The notes beneath the pieces are model-generated. The model was not told the DNA's origin. It ran no database searches and was given only the letters and a program-made list of their open reading frames with translations. Shown in pieces: positions 8,121 to 16,992 of a stretch of DNA of 39,859 bases. Position numbers and translations under genes: made by a program. How positions within the stretch are numbered: the stretch's first letter is position 1; every line of letters starts with the position of its first letter. Source of the stretch: Klebsiella pneumoniae (GTDB lineage Bacteria > Desulfobacterota > Binatia > Bin18); NCBI GenBank assembly GCA_945865755.1, contig CAMBFS010000011.1, positions 1-39,859 of the forward strand, given 5' to 3'.

Positions 8121-8554
8121 GTGAACGCTGCGTTGATGCCAGTGTGATTGTGAAATTAGCCCTCAAAGGAGAACGCTATCGTGACAAAGCGCGCTGGTTG
8201 GTGCGTGAGTCCGTGCGGGAGGGCATCAATTTGATTGCCCCACCGTTGTTCATTAGCGAAGTGGACTCGGCGATTCGCAAGCGAGTATATGAGGGGAGAT
8301 TGAGTCGAGAAGATGCGCTGAAGGCGTATGCGGTTCTTGACCGCGCACCTGTCCAGATAGCGTCACATCCACAGTTACGGCAACGCGCACGGGAGGTCGC
8401 TGAACAGTTCAATCAACGTGCGGTGTACGATGCACCCTATGCCGCGCTTGCGGAACTCCGTGGGTGTGAATTCTGGACAGCGGACAAGATGTTTTATGAT
8501 GACGTGAAAGCGAGTTTGGTATTCGTCAGATATCTTGTCGATTATGCGGGATAA
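8117..8554 (+). CDS. VapC-type PIN-domain ribonuclease toxin
   Basis: 145 residues with the four acidic positions of PIN nucleases: Asp7 (CVDASVIVKL), Glu48 (FISEVDSAI), Asp105 (VYDAPYAALAE) and Asp123 (FWTADKMF). VapC toxins are Mg-dependent endoribonucleases that cut tRNA or rRNA and are neutralised by the upstream antitoxin. The domain is complete in length. The gene overlaps its partner by 4 bp. Confidence 0.85.
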   Translation: MSERCVDASVIVKLALKGERYRDKARWLVRESVREGINLIAPPLFISEVDSAIRKRVYEGRLSREDALKAYAVLDRAPVQIASHPQLRQRAREVAEQFNQRAVYDAPYAALAELRGCEFWTADKMFYDDVKASLVFVRYLVDYAG

Positions 8555-8604
8555 CTTCCTACCGCCAGATTTTGGACGTTGACCCTCGGACATGAGATTT
8601 TTTA

Positions 8605-8678
8605 GGCTGAGAGCCGAGAGCCTACTCGACTTTTTTCGACTTCTTTACGTTTTACATATTTACGGTTTACGTTTTACG
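8605..8678. repeat. Heptamer arrays
   Basis: Two arrays with 7-bp period: GGCTGAG/AGCCGAG/AGCCTAC at 8605-8625 and TTTACGT-type units (five) at 8644-8678. The second one runs into the stop codon of the hydantoinase B gene (8674-8676). Confidence 0.6.
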
Positions 8679-10563
8679 CCGCCTTCCGTTTGACCCCATT
8701 CCTTGCCCACCCCGCTGGCAGTTTGGGCCGCACCGGCGGCGCTAGTCCGGTTTCTTCCTTGCACCGCGCCAGCAATTGCTCAAGCGGTGGGCCAAAATCA
8801 AATGTCTGAATCGGGCCGCGCTCTTTCGCCAATTTCTCACGCAGTGCTGTGGTGGCCGCTTCATCAACTTGCTCGGCCTGCTCGTTGAGCACCACACCGT
8901 AATCACGCCGCGCTTTTTCCAAAGAGACGAGTTCACGCGCGACATCAAGCCGCACTTTTTCTGTTTCACGGAGTAAGGGATCGCCCCAGCCACCGCCGCC
9001 CGCGGTTTGGAAAATGAGTTGGTCGCCAGGCTCGACTTTGACCTGGTCACATTTGGAGGGCAGCACCGTGCGGGTGCCGTCCGCGCGGATGAGAATTTTC
9101 GTGGACCGCATCGCGGGTTTGCCACCGAGAATGCCCCACGGTGGCGTGAGCCAGCGATCATCGTGGATGCCGACGTCCCCTGATTCGAGGAAGGTGTACC
9201 ATTTGTCGATTCCGTTGCCGCCGCGATGGAGGCCCGCGCCGCCGGAGTCGATGACCGTGGCATACCGATCAACCCGCATCGGACAGAAGTTCTCCAGATA
9301 CTCCGTCGGAATGTTGGTGAACAACGGCCACCACGAGTGTCCATCCATGCCATCGCCAATCGGACGACCAGGAATGCCGCCGTAGCTAATCTCCATGATG
9401 AAGAAGAACTTGCCGTGCTTATCCGTGCCACTGTAGAGCAAGTGCGGGCTCGTGCCGTAGCCAGCCGCCGTGGTCAATTCTGGACTCTTCTGTCCCAGGC
9501 ACCCGCTCATCACATCGAACAGCCGTGCGAGCGCATGCGTGCGGCAGCCGAGTGGAGCGGGAAATTTCGGATGCAACAGCGACCCATCTGGCAGGCGCGC
9601 TTCAATCAGCGGATAGAAGCCGTCGTTAAACAAAATCTGCGGGTCGTACACCATGATGAGGTAGACGCCGATGAACATCTTGAACATGCCTTCGTTCAGG
9701 TAGAAGTTGATCGGCCCGACTGCTTGGGGGTCAGTGCCGGTCCAGTCGAAGACCGCCTTTTCGCCTTCTCGCCAGATCGTCAGTTTCATCTTGAACGGGC
9801 CGTTGCCCAAACCGTCGTCATCGACATAGTCCTCAAAGGATTGGGGCTCGGTGGAGATATTGCGTTGAATGAGCGTCCGCACGGCGCGGTAGGTCCGGTC
9901 GAGGAGCGCCTGACAGGCGGCGAGGTAGGTGTCACGGCCAAAGCGTTGGCACAACTCCATCACGCGTTGTTCGGCGGTGCGACAGCCGGCGACAATGCCC
10001 ATGAGGTCGGAACGGTTCATTACTGGAATCCGCACGTTATTGAGAATGAGGTTCAAGACATCGTCGTTGAGTTTCCCCTGCTCAAACAGTTTGACTGGCG
10101 GAATGCGCAGACCTTCACCAAAGATTGATGTGGCATTGGTGGGAAACGAGCCGGGCAGGGGACCGCCCACGTCCATTTGGTGGCCGAACATCGACACCCA
10201 TCCAATCACTTCGTCACCATCGAAGACTGGCATGAGTACGAGGAAGTCATTGATATGCGAGATCGCGCCGCCGCAGAGGTAGGGATCATTCAACAAGATC
10301 ACATCTCCCGGGTAGAGTGGGCGATCAAAGCTGTCCATCATCTCGCGGATATACGAACCGAACTGCCCGACCACCATGCGGCCAGTGGGATCACAGATCA
10401 TCGGGAATTCGTCATGTTGTTCGCGAATCACCGGTGACATGGCGGTGCGATAGAGCACCGCATCCATCTCGTAGCGATAGTTCTTGAGCGCGCTTTCGAT
10501 GATGTCGAGGGTGACGGGATCGACATCAATCTGGGGGATCGTGGCGATTTTGACGTTACGCAT
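8674..10563 (-). CDS. hyuB: Hydantoinase B / oxoprolinase-type subunit
   Basis: 629 residues, the usual length for HyuB. Family hallmarks visible include VDPVTLDIIESALKN near the start, the MICDPTGRMV and LLNDPYLCGGAISHINDF segments, GHQMDVGG, SEELTTAAGYG-like and FQTAGGGGWGDPLLRE at the C-terminus. With HyuA it forms an ATP-dependent hydantoinase, oxoprolinase or acetone-carboxylase-like complex in the cytoplasm; which substrate cannot be told from sequence. The ATG at 10563 has an AAAGGA site. It lies downstream of hyuA on the same strand but is separated from it by a DUF433 gene and a toxin stub, an unusual interruption. Confidence 0.9.
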   Translation of the reverse strand: MRNVKIATIPQIDVDPVTLDIIESALKNYRYEMDAVLYRTAMSPVIREQHDEFPMICDPTGRMVVGQFGSYIREMMDSFDRPLYPGDVILLNDPYLCGGAISHINDFLVLMPVFDGDEVIGWVSMFGHQMDVGGPLPGSFPTNATSIFGEGLRIPPVKLFEQGKLNDDVLNLILNNVRIPVMNRSDLMGIVAGCRTAEQRVMELCQRFGRDTYLAACQALLDRTYRAVRTLIQRNISTEPQSFEDYVDDDGLGNGPFKMKLTIWREGEKAVFDWTGTDPQAVGPINFYLNEGMFKMFIGVYLIMVYDPQILFNDGFYPLIEARLPDGSLLHPKFPAPLGCRTHALARLFDVMSGCLGQKSPELTTAAGYGTSPHLLYSGTDKHGKFFFIMEISYGGIPGRPIGDGMDGHSWWPLFTNIPTEYLENFCPMRVDRYATVIDSGGAGLHRGGNGIDKWYTFLESGDVGIHDDRWLTPPWGILGGKPAMRSTKILIRADGTRTVLPSKCDQVKVEPGDQLIFQTAGGGGWGDPLLRETEKVRLDVARELVSLEKARRDYGVVLNEQAEQVDEAATTALREKLAKERGPIQTFDFGPPLEQLLARCKEETGLAPPVRPKLPAGWARNGVKRKAA

Positions 10564-10583
10564 GGTGAATTCCTTTCTCGTTC

Positions 10584-10625
10584 AACCGGATGTGGAAAAT
10601 TTTCGTCGGCATACAACCGTGCCAT
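10584..10625 (-). pseudogene. 14-codon stub of a DUF5615 PIN-like toxin
   Basis: Three bases after the DUF433 stop, an ATG at 10625 opens MARLYADENFPHPV, which is the conserved N-terminus of DUF5615 PIN-like proteins, the usual partners of DUF433. The similarity stops after about 14 codons and the sequence becomes the leader of hyuB. Nearly all of the toxin appears to have been deleted. Confidence 0.65.
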
Positions 10626-10628
10626 GTC

Positions 10629-10958
10629 CTATGCCGCCTCGTTCTCTTGAATCTGCCGAGCGATTTCCTCCTGATGAGAACGAATATACGCCCACGCATT
10701 GACCAAATCCTCAGGGCGGAGCGCGGGATAGGCGCGGAGCAAATCGGCTTCCGTTGCCCCTTGGCGTCGGTACTGTTCTAACACCCAGACCGGAATCCGA
10801 GTCCGCATGATGCACGGCACCCCGCCGCAAACGTCAGGGATACTTTCAATCCCGAGAATGGCATCCCCTAACTCACGTGCGACTTGCTGAAGGAGTTGGG
10901 CTTTTTCCGTGCGCGTGAGTGTGGGCAACAGCTTTTCAACTTCTTGCAAGCCGCTCAT
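10629..10958 (-). CDS. DUF433-type antitoxin
   Basis: 109 residues. The N-terminal helix (1-30) is followed by the DUF433 core: VCGGVPCIMRTRIPVWVLEQYRRQGATEADLLRAYPALRPEDLVNAW in pieces, with the GG-P-I-R-TRIPV signature and a winged-helix-like C-terminus. DUF433 proteins pair with DUF5615 PIN-like toxins. Here the toxin is reduced to a 14-codon stub, so this copy may be an orphan antitoxin. The gene starts 3 bp after the hyuA stop and sits inside the hyuA-hyuB operon. Confidence 0.8.
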   Translation of the reverse strand: MSGLQEVEKLLPTLTRTEKAQLLQQVARELGDAILGIESIPDVCGGVPCIMRTRIPVWVLEQYRRQGATEADLLRAYPALRPEDLVNAWAYIRSHQEEIARQIQENEAA

Positions 10959-10961
10959 CTT

Positions 10962-13013
10962 TTACGCTCCCGGTCGAATCAAGATATTAAAGTACCGATC
11001 CACCTCACCCGTAAACCCAGGCAAGACCACGGTGGTGGAATCCATTTCCGTGACAATCGCCGGGCCGGTCAAACGATTCCCAGGCTGGAGTTTGCCGCGA
11101 TCATAAATCGGCGTGGACAGAAACTTGCCGTCGAAATAGATGCTGTGCTCATCGGCCTGCGCTGGTTTGGCGGAGGCCCCCGCCAGATCGGCTTCCGGCA
11201 ACTTGAGCGATGCGCCCTGGCCCAGAGCCACTGCACGCAGATTGACAATCTCACATTCAGCATCCAACCGGAAACTATAGAGTTGTTCGTGCAAGGCGTG
11301 AAATTTATCGGCTAACACGGCGGTGCCGTGTGTTTGCAGGTCGGCCAACGTCGTCGTGATCGGCAAATCGTATCCTTGGCGGAAGTAGCGCATGTCAGCA
11401 TTGTACAAGACCTGCTGTCGATTGCGTGGAATACCTTCGCGTTCGAGCCAGCCCGTCGCTTCATTGCCCAGGTCTTGCAGAATCTTCACGACTTCGGTGA
11501 CAGCAAGTTGATCAAGTGTGCGCAGCACCGTGCGCGCGAATTCTTCACGATACGCACACCCGACATCCCCCGCCGCACAGAGAATCCCTGGGGCAGGTGG
11601 AACAATAACCGGAAACGAGCCAATTAACTTGGCGACGGCATTGGCATGCAGCGGCCCGGCACCACCAAAGGCAACGAGCGCGAAGTTGCGTGGGTCATAG
11701 CCACGCTGGACAGATACCAAGCGGAGCGCGCCGTACATGTTTTCATTGACAATATCGAGAATCCCTTGCGCCGCGCGGTAGACATCCAAGCCGAGCTTAT
11801 GACCGATGCGTTCGACTGCATCCTTGGCGGCATCTTCATCCAGCATCATCTCGCCACCCAGCAAACGCGGCGGCAAATGTCCAAGGACCACGTTGGCATC
11901 CGTGACCGTGGCCTCGGTGCCGCCTTTGCGATAACAGGCTGGTCCCGGAGCGGCCCCGGCGCTTTGCGGACCAACTCGCAGGGCATTGGTGATTTCCGGT
12001 ACATGGGCAATTGAGCCGCCACCGGCACCGATACTGCGCACATCAACGGACGGTACTTTAATCGGGAAATAACCCAACGTCGTTTCTCGTGCGATGGTCT
12101 GGTTGCCGTCCTGACACAGCGCCACGTCAGTTGACGTGCCACCCATGTCGAGCGTGAGGATATTCGGGAACCCGGCTTTGGTCGCGATAAACAACGCCCC
12201 AGCCACGCCGCCCGCTGGACCAGACATGACGGCGTACACGGGCCGTTCTTGCGCCATGCGTAAGGTCATTAGTCCGGCATCCGAGCGCAGAATGTTGACT
12301 TCCGCTTTGAGTCCATGCGCGGCGAGTTGATCGGCGAAATTTTTCATGTACAGGGCGACTTTCGGGCGCACATACGAATTCATCACCGCCGTCAGTGCTC
12401 GTTCGTATTCGCGGAACTCCGGCAGCACTTCGGCTGAGGCGGTGATGGGCAGAGTGGGAAACATCTCTTGCGCGATGGCTTTGGCCCGTTTTTCGTGCAC
12501 CGGATTGGCGTAGGAGTTGATGAACGCAATCGTGATCGCTTCGACGCCGCGCGCCACTAGGGCTTGGATGTCCTTGCGCAGCGCCTCTTCATCAAGTGGT
12601 TGAACAATATCCCCGTGCGTGCCAATCCGTTCCTTGGCCTCGCGGGTGTTCTCCAGACCTGCTGGAGGATCCGGTTTGACCATGATGATCCACCCGGCTA
12701 ATGGGCCCGGCGTCCACGAGCGCGCGAGGTGGAGAATTTGCTTGAAGCCTTGCGTTGTTATGAGCCCGACTTTCGCCCCTTTGCCTTCCAGGACGGCATT
12801 GGTGGCGACCGTGGTGCCGTGCATGATGTGAGAAATCTCACCCGGCGAGATGCCGGCCGCGCGACAGACTTTGTCGATACCCGCGAGCACGCCGACCGAG
12901 GGATCAGCCGGGGTCGAGGGCGTTTTGGCACGGACGAGCCGGCCACTGCTTTCCTCCACGAGGATTAAATCGGTAAAGGTTCCGCCAACATCGACACCAA
13001 GTTTATAGGTCAT
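10962..13013 (-). CDS. hyuA: Hydantoinase A / oxoprolinase-type ATPase subunit
   Basis: 683 residues with the actin/Hsp70-like ATPase signatures of HyuA: GVDVGGTFTDL at 6-16, MHGTTVATNAVLEGKG, the ERALTAVMNSYVRP segment, MSGPAGGVAGA, LDMGGTSTDVAL and VRSIGAGGGSIA. It supplies the ATP-dependent half of a hydantoinase/oxoprolinase/acetone-carboxylase-like enzyme with HyuB. Length is full. The ATG at 13013 overlaps by 4 bp with the end of a decayed PIN-like frame. It is followed by a DUF433 gene 3 bp downstream. Confidence 0.9.
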   Translation of the reverse strand: MTYKLGVDVGGTFTDLILVEESSGRLVRAKTPSTPADPSVGVLAGIDKVCRAAGISPGEISHIMHGTTVATNAVLEGKGAKVGLITTQGFKQILHLARSWTPGPLAGWIIMVKPDPPAGLENTREAKERIGTHGDIVQPLDEEALRKDIQALVARGVEAITIAFINSYANPVHEKRAKAIAQEMFPTLPITASAEVLPEFREYERALTAVMNSYVRPKVALYMKNFADQLAAHGLKAEVNILRSDAGLMTLRMAQERPVYAVMSGPAGGVAGALFIATKAGFPNILTLDMGGTSTDVALCQDGNQTIARETTLGYFPIKVPSVDVRSIGAGGGSIAHVPEITNALRVGPQSAGAAPGPACYRKGGTEATVTDANVVLGHLPPRLLGGEMMLDEDAAKDAVERIGHKLGLDVYRAAQGILDIVNENMYGALRLVSVQRGYDPRNFALVAFGGAGPLHANAVAKLIGSFPVIVPPAPGILCAAGDVGCAYREEFARTVLRTLDQLAVTEVVKILQDLGNEATGWLEREGIPRNRQQVLYNADMRYFRQGYDLPITTTLADLQTHGTAVLADKFHALHEQLYSFRLDAECEIVNLRAVALGQGASLKLPEADLAGASAKPAQADEHSIYFDGKFLSTPIYDRGKLQPGNRLTGPAIVTEMDSTTVVLPGFTGEVDRYFNILIRPGA

Positions 13014-13210
13014 AGGCGAAGGGTTCTCTCTTTCGGTGAGATGGGTTCGGCAAGAGCAGTGGGATTATGGAGGCTCAGGGGAAGGGCGTCAACGTCTACC
13101 GTTTGAATTCCCCTCCGTCCAATATCGTAACCTATATGACGAATAGGAATTCGCCACTTTCTCAACACAAGCCGTTGGTCCGAGATAATGTTCTCGTCTA
13201 AAACGTTCAT
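13010..13210 (-). pseudogene. Truncated PIN-like (DUF5615-type) toxin
   Basis: The ATG at 13210 overlaps the preceding DUF433 stop by ATGA. The first 36 residues (MNVLDENIISDQRLVLRKWR, then HIGYDIGRRGIQ) match the N-terminus of the PIN-like family that pairs with DUF433. After that the frame loses all family character and runs into the hyuA start. A deletion probably removed the remainder. Confidence 0.6.
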
Positions 13211-13505
13211 GCTGGTGTTGATCCGATAACAAACTCGTCCGCGTGCTTCAGCAATGCCTTGGCAGCTAATTGGACGGCCTCAGCAATTGCCTCTTCGGTA
13301 ATAGCCCCCCCCATTCTTCAATTATCGTCTCCCAGGCCAATCCATCCGCTACCTGTTCCAGCACATCGGCAACGAAAATGCGGGTTCCACGAAATGTCAG
13401 TTTTCCGTGACAGACGCGGGGGTCAGCCACAATGTAACGTCCTAAGAGGTTAGGAAGGGGTACGCGATTTTTTCATAGAAGAAATTCCTGTTCACGTTGG
13501 GTCAT
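13207..13505 (-). pseudogene. Decayed DUF433 antitoxin (nonsense plus frameshift)
   Basis: From ATG at 13505 the frame reads MTQREQEFLL, meets TGA, then continues KNRVPLPNLLGRYIVADPRV and CHGKLTFRGTRIFVADVLEQV with the DUF433 signature. At a run of eight G (minus strand, about 13305-13312) the good frame is lost; the correct C-terminus (ITEEAIAEAVQLAAKALL, ending GSTPA) resumes in another frame, as if one G were missing. Two lesions indicate a pseudogene, or one true lesion plus a homopolymer sequencing error. Confidence 0.65.
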
Positions 13506-13527
13506 GCTCTCACTCTCTTCTTTTAAG

Positions 13528-14175
13528 TTAATCCGCTGCTGCCTGCTGCCGCTGCCGCCAATACTCAATGATGCCCGGCAGGATCGACACGAAAATGATG
13601 CCCAGGATTACTAAGGTAAAGTTCTCCTTCACAATGGGCAGATTGCCAAAGACATAGCCAGCGAAGACGCACACGGTGACCCACACAACAGCGCCGATGA
13701 CGTTGTAGCTCGCGAACTTGCCGTAGGTCATGCTCCCGACTCCGGCGACGAACGGCGCAAAGGTGCGCACGATGGGGACGAAGCGCGCGATGATAATCGT
13801 TTTGCCCCCGTATTTTTCGTAGAACTGATGGGTGCGCTCGAGATACTCTTTCTTGAAAATCCGACTGTCTTCTTGCGCGAAGACTTTCGGCCCCATGAAG
13901 TGGCCGACGGTATAGTTGACGGCATCGCCGAGTATCGCCGCCACGATCAAAAGGACCAGCAGCCAAGTCATATCCAGCGCGCCACTCGCGGCGAATGTAC
14001 CAGCCGCGAACAGCAGCGAATCGCCTGGCAGGATAGGGGTGACGATCAATCCGGTTTCACAAAAGATAATGATGAACAGGATGAGATACGTCCATACTCC
14101 GTAATCACGGATGACGGCATTGAGATGGGTATCGAGGTGAAGAAAGAGGTCGATAAAATTTGTGATGAATTCCAC
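13528..14175 (-). CDS. DedA-family membrane protein
   Basis: 215 residues with the DedA (SNARE-associated/VTT) hallmarks: ETGLIVTPILPGDSLLFAAG in the re-entrant segment, a GDAVNYTVGHFMG helix, and the pair RFVPIVRTFAPFVAGVGSM with the conserved arginines. About six hydrophobic stretches are visible. DedA proteins act in the inner membrane as lipid scramblases or transporters (undecaprenyl phosphate or phospholipids), often with a proton-coupled step. It ends in a basic tail. It stands alone between the decayed antitoxin and a repeat-rich spacer. Confidence 0.9.
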   Translation of the reverse strand: MEFITNFIDLFLHLDTHLNAVIRDYGVWTYLILFIIIFCETGLIVTPILPGDSLLFAAGTFAASGALDMTWLLVLLIVAAILGDAVNYTVGHFMGPKVFAQEDSRIFKKEYLERTHQFYEKYGGKTIIIARFVPIVRTFAPFVAGVGSMTYGKFASYNVIGAVVWVTVCVFAGYVFGNLPIVKENFTLVILGIIFVSILPGIIEYWRQRQQAAAD

Positions 14176-14200
14176 GAGAAATCCTTACTGTCTGGAGAAA

Positions 14201-14256
14201 GGTCCAAAGTCCAAAGTCTAACGTCTTTCTACTGACTACTGACTACTGACTACTGA
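14201..14256. repeat. Eight-unit heptamer array
   Basis: Eight consecutive 7-bp units: GGTCCAA, AGTCCAA, AGTCTAA, CGTCTTT, then CTACTGA four times exactly. The first half uses a different word from the second, but the phase is kept. The rest of the gap (14257-14416) shows no gene I can support. Confidence 0.8.
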
Positions 14257-14416
14257 CTGCGGTCATGGGCAATGCCTCCGAGCATACGAGTGATGTTCTT
14301 GAAGCACTCCTTGATTTCAGACGCAAGTGCGGAGCAAGAGGTTGAAAATAAGGCGGGTGGCAAGAGTAGAGAAAAGGCGAGGCGCGTGCTAAGTAGAGAC
14401 CGCGAAACCAACCATA

Positions 14417-14830
14417 ATGTTACACGCGCGACACATCGTGACTTTCCTTCTGTTGCTGCTGGCGGCCTGTGGCCAGCGTCCGACCAAGCCGCTTGTGTTG
14501 ACCGAGCAAGTGGGCGAGTTGCCCGTGCAATTTAGTGCTCCGGACTGTCAGATTCCAGTGTTAGCCGCTCCACCTGGGCAACCATACGAGGTGATTGCCC
14601 AGGTGAAATCGTATGGCAACCCTGGCACCGACATCGCGGAGATGCGGACCCTCCTGCATCGTGAAGCCTGTACGATTGGTGCCCAAGCCGTGATTGTTCA
14701 ACCTCTCAAAGAAGGAGCATTCACGGACGAGGTCTCCGCGACGCATCTCGGCTACAGCAACACCCGCGACTATACGAGTACCGCTGAGTATGCTTTTCAG
14801 ATGATTGGCCTGGCGATTCGCTACAAATGA
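14417..14830 (+). CDS. Small lipoprotein, function unknown
   Basis: 137 residues. A signal peptide (basic MLHARH, then a leucine-rich core) ends in the lipobox LAAC, with Cys about residue 18, so it should be lipidated and membrane-anchored. The mature part contains an even beta-alpha pattern (YEVIAQVKSYG, EMRTLLHREACTIGAQAVIV) that resembles small YbjQ/DUF4156-like lipoproteins, but no firm family is called. It precedes the DUF1302 barrel by 70 bp and may be co-transcribed with it. Confidence 0.7.
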   Translation: MLHARHIVTFLLLLLAACGQRPTKPLVLTEQVGELPVQFSAPDCQIPVLAAPPGQPYEVIAQVKSYGNPGTDIAEMRTLLHREACTIGAQAVIVQPLKEGAFTDEVSATHLGYSNTRDYTSTAEYAFQMIGLAIRYK

Positions 14831-14899
14831 TGGTGTGGAGGGAGGGCGGTTTCTTCTCAGACTCCAGCCTTCAACACCAAAAGAGGGGAAGGAAGATTT

Positions 14900-16939
14900 A
14901 TGATGCAGGGGGCGGATCGGGAGATGCGGAAACGAGGCGGAAGGCTTGCGATGTTACTCGCGCTGAGCGTGACACTGGTGTCCACGCACGCGCTGGCCGC
15001 GGACGAGCCGGGACTTATTCCGAGCTTGCGAGATATGGCCGTGCACGGCTATGTCGATAACTTTTCCATTCTTCGCACGGATACCTTTGTCGAGGATTAT
15101 CACATCGCCAGTTCTCGCTACCGTGCGAGCGTGCAACTCTCCGGTCCGCTGCGTATACTGCGGGAGACGGTTAGCCGTTTCGAGTACTTCATCGAACTCC
15201 GACCAGAGTACGAGTCGATCTACGACCTGGGGGACCGTTTCGGCACTGGCCGTGATGTGGGAACGAAAGCGGTCTCTGGCCGGACGCGGTCTCCACGAGG
15301 AGCGAACGCGACACTCCTGCGCACCCTCTTTGGAAATAACAGTTTGCATGGATTCGCGGAATTGTGGCCGATCAATAACGCGCTCTTTCCCTATAACCTG
15401 GTGCCAGGGTCGAAGTACAACGTGCCTGGTCGCCGGCGCGACTCACGTTCGCGCGCCTACTATGGTCTCGACGCTAGTCAGAATGATCTGCGTTTTGGCA
15501 TGATCCGTGAGACCAACATGGATCTGTACTATCCCGTGCGTGAGGCATACGCGGACCTGTTCTTCGATGGATTTGGGGGACGGAACTGGTTGCGTATCGG
15601 CAAACAACAACATGTGTGGGGCAAGGCGGACTTCTTTCGTCTCCAAGATATCGTCAACCCGGTCAACTTTGGGGATCACTTCTTTATTGACCCATTTGAT
15701 GACACCCGCGTCCCGCTGTGGTCGGCGTTGTTCGAGCATCGCTTTGGTCAAGTCGGCCCCTTGAAAGATCTGGCTGGGAGCGTGGTGTGGGTTTTCGACC
15801 GACATACCCCGGTCGGATTCGGCCATCCCGCGCAGCCGTGGGCGATTGGGTTTGGTCGTACCCTTGACGCTTTTGCCTTTGGGAACGACCTGTTGGGGCA
15901 AGCGCTCTTCCCTGGCCGTAATGATGTGAATGTGGGGCTGTATAAGAATCGCGCGCCAGCCTGGAATCTCGACAATAGTGGGATCGGCATGCGGTGGGAA
16001 GCCACGGTTGGCAACTTCCGTCTTCAGCTTACTGACTGGTTTGCATTTCAAGACGTGCTGTCGCCTGGGTGGGATCGGATTAACGTGCTTGAAGGGGTTC
16101 CCGGCTGCGCGGAAGTGCTGCCCGCGGTTGACCCCAATAATCCTCGCGGTCCAGGAGGAGAGACGGTGCAGTCCACTCTGGGTCCCGTCCGTATCAACGT
16201 GAAGCCGAAGCACATCAACATGCGCGCCTCTTCCAATCCCAGAGTCCAGACCGCGAAGAAAGTGTTTCGCGCCGCGCCTTACCTCAATGCCTGTGGGGTC
16301 GGGGGCTCGCTGGCCGCCAAGTATCGGAAACAAAATACCCTGGGCTTTTCCCTTGATTGGTTTGAGCCCACCACCGGATTTGTCATTCGCTCGGAGTTGT
16401 CGTGGACGGCGAATGCCTTACTGACCGACACCACGAAGCCAGACAACTGGGCGGATGGGAACATCTATCGCTGGGTGATCGGCGTTGACCGTCCCACCCT
16501 CATTCGCTGGCTGAACCCAACCCGCAGTTTCCTCTTGAGTGTCCAGGCGTTTGGGACCCATATTCCTGACGTGCATGCGGGTCGCTATGGGAACCCCAGC
16601 GGTGCCAACGATAACTTCATCTTCACCTTCTTCGTCCAGAACCAGTTCATGCGCGACCAACTCATCTATTTCCTCTTTGGCACGTTCGGCACCACTGGGG
16701 TTGATGGCACGCTAGGTGGCAATGCTGAGTATTTGATTACCAACAACTGGTCGGTGCAACTCGGGATCACGGCTTTTCTCGGGAGCCGACGGGAACACGA
16801 CCTCAGCACGTTCGCCAACTTTACTACCGATGGACGACCCTTTAGTGAAAGCGGTTACGGGATCGGCCACATGCAGGCTGGCGGATCGGAGCGCAACCAG
16901 ATGAACGAATTCTGGGGCCGTTTCCGCTATCGGTTCTAG
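14900..16939 (+). CDS. DUF1302-type outer-membrane beta-barrel protein
   Basis: 679 residues. The N-terminal signal peptide (basic start, then LAMLLALSVTLVSTHALA) is followed by amphipathic strands throughout and a terminal aromatic strand FWGRFRYRF, the outer-membrane insertion signal. Segments such as RIGKQQHVWGKADFFRLQDIVNP and the WSALFEHRF region fit DUF1302 proteins. These are often encoded with RND/MMPL transporters and are thought to pass hydrophobic or steroid/hydrocarbon substrates. The first of two adjacent ATGs follows GGAAGGAAG. Here the pump gene at 4.9 kb is broken and distant. Confidence 0.85.
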   Translation: MMQGADREMRKRGGRLAMLLALSVTLVSTHALAADEPGLIPSLRDMAVHGYVDNFSILRTDTFVEDYHIASSRYRASVQLSGPLRILRETVSRFEYFIELRPEYESIYDLGDRFGTGRDVGTKAVSGRTRSPRGANATLLRTLFGNNSLHGFAELWPINNALFPYNLVPGSKYNVPGRRRDSRSRAYYGLDASQNDLRFGMIRETNMDLYYPVREAYADLFFDGFGGRNWLRIGKQQHVWGKADFFRLQDIVNPVNFGDHFFIDPFDDTRVPLWSALFEHRFGQVGPLKDLAGSVVWVFDRHTPVGFGHPAQPWAIGFGRTLDAFAFGNDLLGQALFPGRNDVNVGLYKNRAPAWNLDNSGIGMRWEATVGNFRLQLTDWFAFQDVLSPGWDRINVLEGVPGCAEVLPAVDPNNPRGPGGETVQSTLGPVRINVKPKHINMRASSNPRVQTAKKVFRAAPYLNACGVGGSLAAKYRKQNTLGFSLDWFEPTTGFVIRSELSWTANALLTDTTKPDNWADGNIYRWVIGVDRPTLIRWLNPTRSFLLSVQAFGTHIPDVHAGRYGNPSGANDNFIFTFFVQNQFMRDQLIYFLFGTFGTTGVDGTLGGNAEYLITNNWSVQLGITAFLGSRREHDLSTFANFTTDGRPFSESGYGIGHMQAGGSERNQMNEFWGRFRYRF

Positions 16940-16992
16940 AGGAATCTCTTGAGGAAGAATCACCCAACTAACCAATCACTCCTTCATTAGGC

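Noticed and set aside
9226..10128. 300-codon plus-strand frame opposite hyuB
   Set aside because: Mirror frame of hyuB; no domain and no ribosome binding site.
13470..13480. TGA near the start of the decayed DUF433 gene as a third selenocysteine
   Set aside because: DUF433 proteins have no redox site there, no suitable hairpin is evident, and the gene also has a frameshift. Arg (CGA) is the expected residue.
14250..14416. Minus-strand tail resembling a four-helix-bundle protein end (SEIKECFKNITRMLGGIAH)
   Set aside because: Too short and its stop lies in a heptamer array; similarity is suggestive only.
14272..14535. 87-codon plus-strand frame overlapping the lipoprotein start
   Set aside because: The lipoprotein frame, with signal peptide and lipobox, is clearly the coding one.
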